This document shows, piece by piece, positions 60,039 to 64,000 of a DNA stretch of 64,000 nucleotides. Location of the stretch: contig OZ251484.1 of NCBI GenBank assembly GCA_965242665.1, positions 992,001 to 1,056,000 of the forward strand. Direction: 5' to 3'. This stretch comes from VXLM01 sp965242665 (GTDB lineage Bacteria; Chloroflexota; Dehalococcoidia; Lucifugimonadales; VXLM01). Under the pieces are notes generated by a model. It was given only the letters and a program-made list of their open reading frames with translations, was not told where the DNA came from and did not search any database. The position numbers and the translations under genes are program-made. Within the stretch, counting starts at the first letter, position 1. Every line of letters begins with the position of its first letter.

Positions 60039-60098
60039 GATGGACGACCAGACCGTTTGGCCTCCCCTCGGAACTGGAGGGTGGTTGTATGATATTCT

Positions 60099-60144
60099 CA
60101 AGGGAAGAAATCCCTTGACTGATACTCGGATACTTTGATAGATT
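60099..60144 (+). promoter_or_regulatory. Inverted repeat overlapping a -35 box before the oxidase operon
   Basis: CAAGGGA-AGAAA-TCCCTTG (60099-60117) is a perfect seven-base inverted repeat. Its right arm contains the TTG of a -35 hexamer TTGACT (60115-60120), followed after 18 bases by TAGATT (60139-60144). A bound repressor or activator at the repeat would directly affect this promoter. It could also be a weak terminator for the rhomboid gene, though no T-run follows. Confidence 0.45.
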
Positions 60145-60181
60145 ATCATTGTCTGGAGTCGTGGCCGGTAGAAGACGCGAC

Positions 60182-61279
60182 ATGAAGGAGAAGACGACCA
60201 ACACAATGTCATTCCTCAATGCGCCAAACAGGAATTCGACGCGCCTCCTCCTGATTTTGGCCGCAATTGGCACCCTGCTCGCAGGATGTTATCCAGATAA
60301 TCCGCAGTCGACGTTCGACGCGACCGGTCCGGTAGCCCAATCTCAGCTCACGCTATTTTTGATCATCTTTTGGGCGGCAGCCCTCGTCTTCGTGGTAGTC
60401 GAGGGCATCCTCATCTATACGATGATCCGCTACCGGCGAAAGCCGGGCGACGGCGACCCGCATCAGACTCACGGCCACACAGGCCTAGAGATCGGATGGA
60501 CGGTCTTGCCTTCACTCGTGCTGGTCGTCGTCGCGGTGCCGACGGTGCTCACGATCTTCGACAACGCGAACTCTCCCGACCCCGAAGGCGCGATGAGAGT
60601 CGACGTGGTCGGGGTGCAATGGTGGTGGGAGTTCCGCTATCCAGACGAGGATGATCCTACACAGACCGTGGTTACCGCCAACGAGCTGCACATCCCAGTC
60701 GATGAGGTAGTCAACATCACTTTGGATTCGAGAGACGTGCTTCACAGCTTTTGGATACCGAAGATTGCGGGCAAGGTCGATTTGGTACCGAACAACAAGA
60801 ATACGATGTGGATCAAGGCGGAGGAGACTGGGCACTTCTACGCGCTATGCGCGGAGTTCTGCGGCGAGTCACACGCGCTGATGCGGTTTCGGGTGATCGT
60901 AGAGCCGCGGGAGGATTTCGATGCATGGTTGGAGTCGGAGAGACAGGACGCCATAGAGCCAACCGACCCGTTGGCGTTGGAGGGCAAGGATATCTTCGAG
61001 GGGCCGCAGGCGCAGTGCTGGTCGTGCCATACGATCAAGGGCACTAGGTCGCAGGGGAAGATAGGCCCGGATCTCACACACGTGGGCCGCCGAACTCACA
61101 TCGCAGCGGGAGTACGAGAAAACACGCAGGACAACTTGCGAGAGTGGATCAGCGACCCGAACGCGATCAAGCCAGGCAACATCATGGCCGCACAGGGGCA
61201 GGTGTACAACGATCCGACATTGAAGCTGTCCGACGCGCAGATTTCGGCGCTGGTAAGATATCTGCAAGGTTTGCAGTGA
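60182..61279 (+). CDS. ctaC: Cytochrome c oxidase subunit II with fused cytochrome c
   Basis: Subunit II takes electrons from cytochrome c to the CuA centre. The 365-residue protein has a lipobox-like LLAGC after a hydrophobic signal, two membrane helices, GVQWWWEFRYP, and the CuA ligands in DVLHSFW and CAEFCGESHALM. The C-terminal ~100 residues form a cytochrome c domain with the heme motif CWSCH and an axial methionine probably in GNIMAAQGQ. This fusion marks a caa3-type oxidase. ATG 60182 is used; 60149 and 60206 are alternatives. Confidence 0.94.
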   Translation: MKEKTTNTMSFLNAPNRNSTRLLLILAAIGTLLAGCYPDNPQSTFDATGPVAQSQLTLFLIIFWAAALVFVVVEGILIYTMIRYRRKPGDGDPHQTHGHTGLEIGWTVLPSLVLVVVAVPTVLTIFDNANSPDPEGAMRVDVVGVQWWWEFRYPDEDDPTQTVVTANELHIPVDEVVNITLDSRDVLHSFWIPKIAGKVDLVPNNKNTMWIKAEETGHFYALCAEFCGESHALMRFRVIVEPREDFDAWLESERQDAIEPTDPLALEGKDIFEGPQAQCWSCHTIKGTRSQGKIGPDLTHVGRRTHIAAGVRENTQDNLREWISDPNAIKPGNIMAAQGQVYNDPTLKLSDAQISALVRYLQGLQ

Positions 61280-61304
61280 CCGATCGGAGGTCAAGGGGCA
61301 TCAG

Positions 61305-63188
61305 ATGACAACACTTTCGATACCGTTGCCGAAGCGTCCATCTCATCCCACGGGGGTTTGGGACTGGATCACGACGATCGATCACAAGAAGATCGGCATC
61401 CTCTACGGGGTGACGGCCTTCATCATGTTCCTGAGCGGCGGCATCGAGGCACTGTACATGCGGGCGCAGCTGGCGTCGCCGGAGGCGACGCTGGTAAGCC
61501 CTGAGGTGTTCAATCAGCTGTTCACCATGCACGCCACGACGATGATCTTCCTCGGCGTGATGCCCATGGGGGCGGCGTTCTTCAACTACATCATTCCGTT
61601 GCAGATCGGGGCGAGGGACGTAGCATTCCCGCGGCTAAACGCCTTCAGCTACTGGACGTTCCTATTCGGAGCATTGATTCTCAAACTGAGTTGGTTCATG
61701 GGGGGCGCGCCGAATGCCGGGTGGTTCGGATACTCGCCCATCACTGGACTTGAGTACAACCCGGGACACGGCATCGACTTTTGGATTTTGAGTCTGCAGG
61801 TGCTCGGGATCGCGTCCCTGGCGGCAGCGTTCAACTTCATCGTGACCATTCTGAACATGCGCGCTCCGGGTATGTCGTTGATGCGGATGCCGCTCTTCAC
61901 ATGGATGACGCTAGTGACCGCATTCCTCCTCATCCTGGCCTTCCCGGTAATCACCGTGGCGCTCATCGAGTTGCTCTTCGACCGGTTCTACGAGACCAAC
62001 TTCTTCGTTACCGAGGCGGGGGCGAACCCTCTCCTATGGCAGCATCTGTTTTGGATATTCGGTCACCCGGAGGTGTACATCCTCATTCTCCCGGCCATGG
62101 GGATCGTGTCGGAGATCCTCCCCACGTTCTCCAAGAAACCCCTCTTCGGCTACCCGGTCGTCGTCCTATCTGGGGTCATCATCGGCTTCATGGGGTGGAT
62201 GGTATGGAGCCACCACATGTTCACTGTTGGGCTTGGCCCGGTGGCGAACTCGGTTTTCGCCATTACTACAATGGCCATCGCAGTGCCGACAGGGGTCAAG
62301 ATATTCAACTGGATAGGGACCATGTGGGGCGGGTCGATTAGCCTCAAGACCCCCATGCTGTTCGCCATTGGGTTCATTGCCTTGTTCATCGTGGGAGGAC
62401 TTAGCGGGGTCATGCACTCGTCTGCGGCGTCCGACGCGCAGCAACAAGACACATACTTCATCGTCGCGCACATTCACTACGTACTGTTTGGCGGCGCGAT
62501 CTTTGCCTTGTTTGCTGGAATCTACTACTGGTTCCCAAAGATGTACGGTCGGTTCTTGGACGAACGTCTAGGCCAAGTGAATTTCTGGCTGATGTTCATC
62601 GGCATGAACGTCTCCTTCTTCCCAATGCACTTCCTTGGACTGGACGGGATGCCCCGCCGCGTGTATACCTACCCCGAAAGCATGGGGTGGGATTTTTGGA
62701 ACTTGATTTCTACAGTCGGGGCTTTCGTTCTGGGGTTTGGAGTGCTCGTCTTCATGGTGAATTTCATCAAGAGCGTACGGAACGGCGAGACTGCAAGCGC
62801 AGACCCTTGGGACGGCAGAACGCTCGAATGGTCGATCTCGTCTCCTCCTCCGCACTACAATTTCGTAACGATTCCCACGGTTCACGACCGTGACGCGTGG
62901 TGGGTGCAGAAGCGCGAGCGCATCCCGGCAGTGCCTGTCGCAGGGAGTTCGGCAGACGACCATGACGAACACCATGACATCCACCTGCCGCAGCCATCGT
63001 ATTGGCCGCTTGTGACCGCGATGGGCCTCTTCATTGGAGCATACGGGCTGCTGTATACCATTGACATCGGCAGCATAACGCGCGTTCCGGTGGTTGGAAT
63101 CATTGGCGGCGCAATCATCATCGTGGGAATCGCCGCCTGGGCACTCGAACCGGTCAACGAACCAGACGAATCACCGAAGCACCACTAA
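61305..63188 (+). CDS. ctaD: Cytochrome c oxidase subunit I
   Basis: This is the catalytic heme-copper subunit (627 residues, about 12 to 14 helices). Visible ligands are the heme a histidine in FTMHATTMIF, the CuB region WIFGHPEVYILILPAMGI with the His-Tyr pair, WSHHMFTVG, and the heme histidines in VAHIHYVLFGG. The HPEVY motif puts it in the A-type family. The long C terminus with a His-rich stretch (DDHDEHHDIHLPQP) ends in two additional hydrophobic segments. It lies 25 bases after subunit II. Confidence 0.96.
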   Translation: MTTLSIPLPKRPSHPTGVWDWITTIDHKKIGILYGVTAFIMFLSGGIEALYMRAQLASPEATLVSPEVFNQLFTMHATTMIFLGVMPMGAAFFNYIIPLQIGARDVAFPRLNAFSYWTFLFGALILKLSWFMGGAPNAGWFGYSPITGLEYNPGHGIDFWILSLQVLGIASLAAAFNFIVTILNMRAPGMSLMRMPLFTWMTLVTAFLLILAFPVITVALIELLFDRFYETNFFVTEAGANPLLWQHLFWIFGHPEVYILILPAMGIVSEILPTFSKKPLFGYPVVVLSGVIIGFMGWMVWSHHMFTVGLGPVANSVFAITTMAIAVPTGVKIFNWIGTMWGGSISLKTPMLFAIGFIALFIVGGLSGVMHSSAASDAQQQDTYFIVAHIHYVLFGGAIFALFAGIYYWFPKMYGRFLDERLGQVNFWLMFIGMNVSFFPMHFLGLDGMPRRVYTYPESMGWDFWNLISTVGAFVLGFGVLVFMVNFIKSVRNGETASADPWDGRTLEWSISSPPPHYNFVTIPTVHDRDAWWVQKRERIPAVPVAGSSADDHDEHHDIHLPQPSYWPLVTAMGLFIGAYGLLYTIDIGSITRVPVVGIIGGAIIIVGIAAWALEPVNEPDESPKHH

Positions 63189-63200
63189 ACGGAGAGTTAC

Positions 63201-63935
63201 GTGGCACACTCGCAAGCCGCCCATGAAGGCGGACACGAAGTACACGATACGACTACTGGTCTGAGCCACAAGAAGCTGCTCATGTGGGCGTTTCTTGGTT
63301 CTGACTGCATGTTCTTCGGTTCGTTCATCGCGACGTATCTGGTCTACAAGAACCGCAGCCAGGTGGGTCCGTTCCCGGAGGACGTGTTCGACATCCTCAC
63401 GACATCGACCAGCACCTTCGTGCTGCTCATGAGCAGCATGAGCATGGTCTTGGCGTACAACGCGTTGACGCGCGGCAACATCAAAGGATTCCGTATCTGG
63501 CTGCTCTCGACTTGCATCATGGGCGCAACTTTCCTGGCGTTCCAAGTCTTCGAGTTCAACGAGTTTGCCAACCACCATTTCGAGCTCGACTGCACCAATC
63601 TGAAAGTCGAAGAGTTGACGGATTTCGAGAGGACGTTCGTCGACCGGTGCGACGGCAGCGTGGATCATGTCGAGATCGACGCAGGCCTTACACCAAGGAC
63701 GAACTTGTTCGGCACGACGTTCTTCACTCTAACCGGATTCCACGGGGGCCACGTCGCGATCGGTGTCATATGGCTCCTGTCCATCTTCTTCTACTCGCTC
63801 AAGAACAACGGCATAACTCCGAGGCACCATGAAGAAGTCGACCTGGCCGCGCTCTACTGGCACTTCGTGGACGTGGTATGGATCATCATCTTCACAGTGG
63901 TATACCTCTTCGGGGTCTTCCCAGGATTCGCCTAG
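63201..63935 (+). CDS. ctaE: Cytochrome c oxidase subunit III
   Basis: This 244-residue membrane protein has the subunit III pattern: LLMWAFLGSDCMFFGSFIATYLVY, TFVLLMSSMSMVLAYNAL, and the C-terminal LYWHFVDVVWIIIFTVVYLFG that supports proton uptake stability. A ~45-residue loop with ELDCTNLKVEELTDFERTFVDRCDGS in outline between helices is longer than usual and has two cysteines, a possible disulfide. The start is a GTG 12 bases after subunit I, with GGAGAG upstream. Confidence 0.94.
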   Translation: MAHSQAAHEGGHEVHDTTTGLSHKKLLMWAFLGSDCMFFGSFIATYLVYKNRSQVGPFPEDVFDILTTSTSTFVLLMSSMSMVLAYNALTRGNIKGFRIWLLSTCIMGATFLAFQVFEFNEFANHHFELDCTNLKVEELTDFERTFVDRCDGSVDHVEIDAGLTPRTNLFGTTFFTLTGFHGGHVAIGVIWLLSIFFYSLKNNGITPRHHEEVDLAALYWHFVDVVWIIIFTVVYLFGVFPGFA

Positions 63936-63956
63936 AGGGCTCATAGGATAGAGAAA

Positions 63957-64000
63957 ATGGCACATCAGTCAGGCGGCAACCATCCTACCGAGGGGATCGA
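63957..64000 (+). CDS. Start of the next oxidase-operon gene, probably subunit IV (cut by window edge)
   Basis: An ATG at 63957 opens a frame M-A-H-Q-S-G-G-N-H-P-T-E-G-I that runs off the end. It begins 22 bases after subunit III on the same strand. In caa3 operons subunit IV often follows and starts with a similar His-rich stretch, so that is the likely identity. Only 14 codons are visible. Confidence 0.45.
   Translation, partial: MAHQSGGNHPTEGI

Noticed and set aside
1..64000. tRNA, rRNA or known riboswitch genes
   Set aside because: I scanned the gaps between genes and saw no cloverleaf, rRNA or recognisable riboswitch sequence; without a covariance search short RNAs could be missed.

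Overview
The window is a GC-rich bacterial chromosome segment of tightly packed, mostly single-copy genes. The mix suggests a member of the Chloroflexota, possibly a marine or sponge-associated SAR202/Dehalococcoidia-like lineage: repeated Gfo/Idh/MocA oxidoreductases, a CaiB-type CoA-transferase, a geranylgeranyl-reductase-like flavoprotein, Thr/Pro-rich surface proteins and a caa3-type oxidase with cytochrome c fused to subunit II. This assignment is inference; no rRNA or other phylogenetic marker is present.

Layout. 1-4.1 kb (minus): a Zn-dependent phospholipase-C-like gene, then hisD-hisC-hisB and the start of a crcB/fluC fluoride channel. 4.4-7.9 kb: OsmC, a HAD hydrolase and rel (ppGpp synthetase/hydrolase). 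8.0-8.6 kb: first copy of a transposon-like repeat. 8.8-15.0 kb: an oxidoreductase and a minus-strand overlapping operon of PIN toxin, Phd-type antitoxin, glnS and a large N6-adenine methyltransferase. 15.0-18.8 kb: bicupin, nadE and a class I aminotransferase. 18.9-22.3 kb (plus): ispH, a GGR-like reductase, a comB-like gene and ridA. 22.4-27.4 kb (plus): a five-gene Dcm / GHKL ATPase / two unknowns / Vsr cassette. 27.4-30.9 kb: a frameshifted DUF1905/YdeI gene, CaiB, Gfo/Idh and nitroreductase. 31-38.9 kb: leuD and leuC, separated by an McrBC island that carries two extra copies of the McrB N-terminal domain and the second transposon-like repeat. 39-45.7 kb: a sialidase-like protein, a homocysteine methyltransferase-like protein, a serine protease and two tandem D-threonine-aldolase/DSD1-like genes. 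45.7-53.2 kb: a lipoprotein and three secreted surface proteins. 53.7-55.4 kb: a DUF4276 + AAA ATPase pair flanked by direct repeats. 55.9-60 kb: hrcA, NUDIX, a GSA-type aminotransferase and rhomboid. 60.2-64 kb: the cytochrome oxidase operon, running off the right edge.

Themes. Four separate defence-like loci (methyltransferase plus toxin-antitoxin, Dcm/GHKL/Vsr, McrBC, AAA/DUF4276) sit among housekeeping operons. Two of them are bordered or interrupted by the same family of 21-bp tandem repeats capped by an ATTCCCGC...GCGGGAAT palindrome. In two places these repeats lie inside an element with matching terminal inverted repeats and 8-bp target duplications. For one copy the leuC gene preserves the unoccupied target site. 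Both element copies also keep a promoter-like, SD-like and ATG module at identical spacing, which is the least expected signal in the window.
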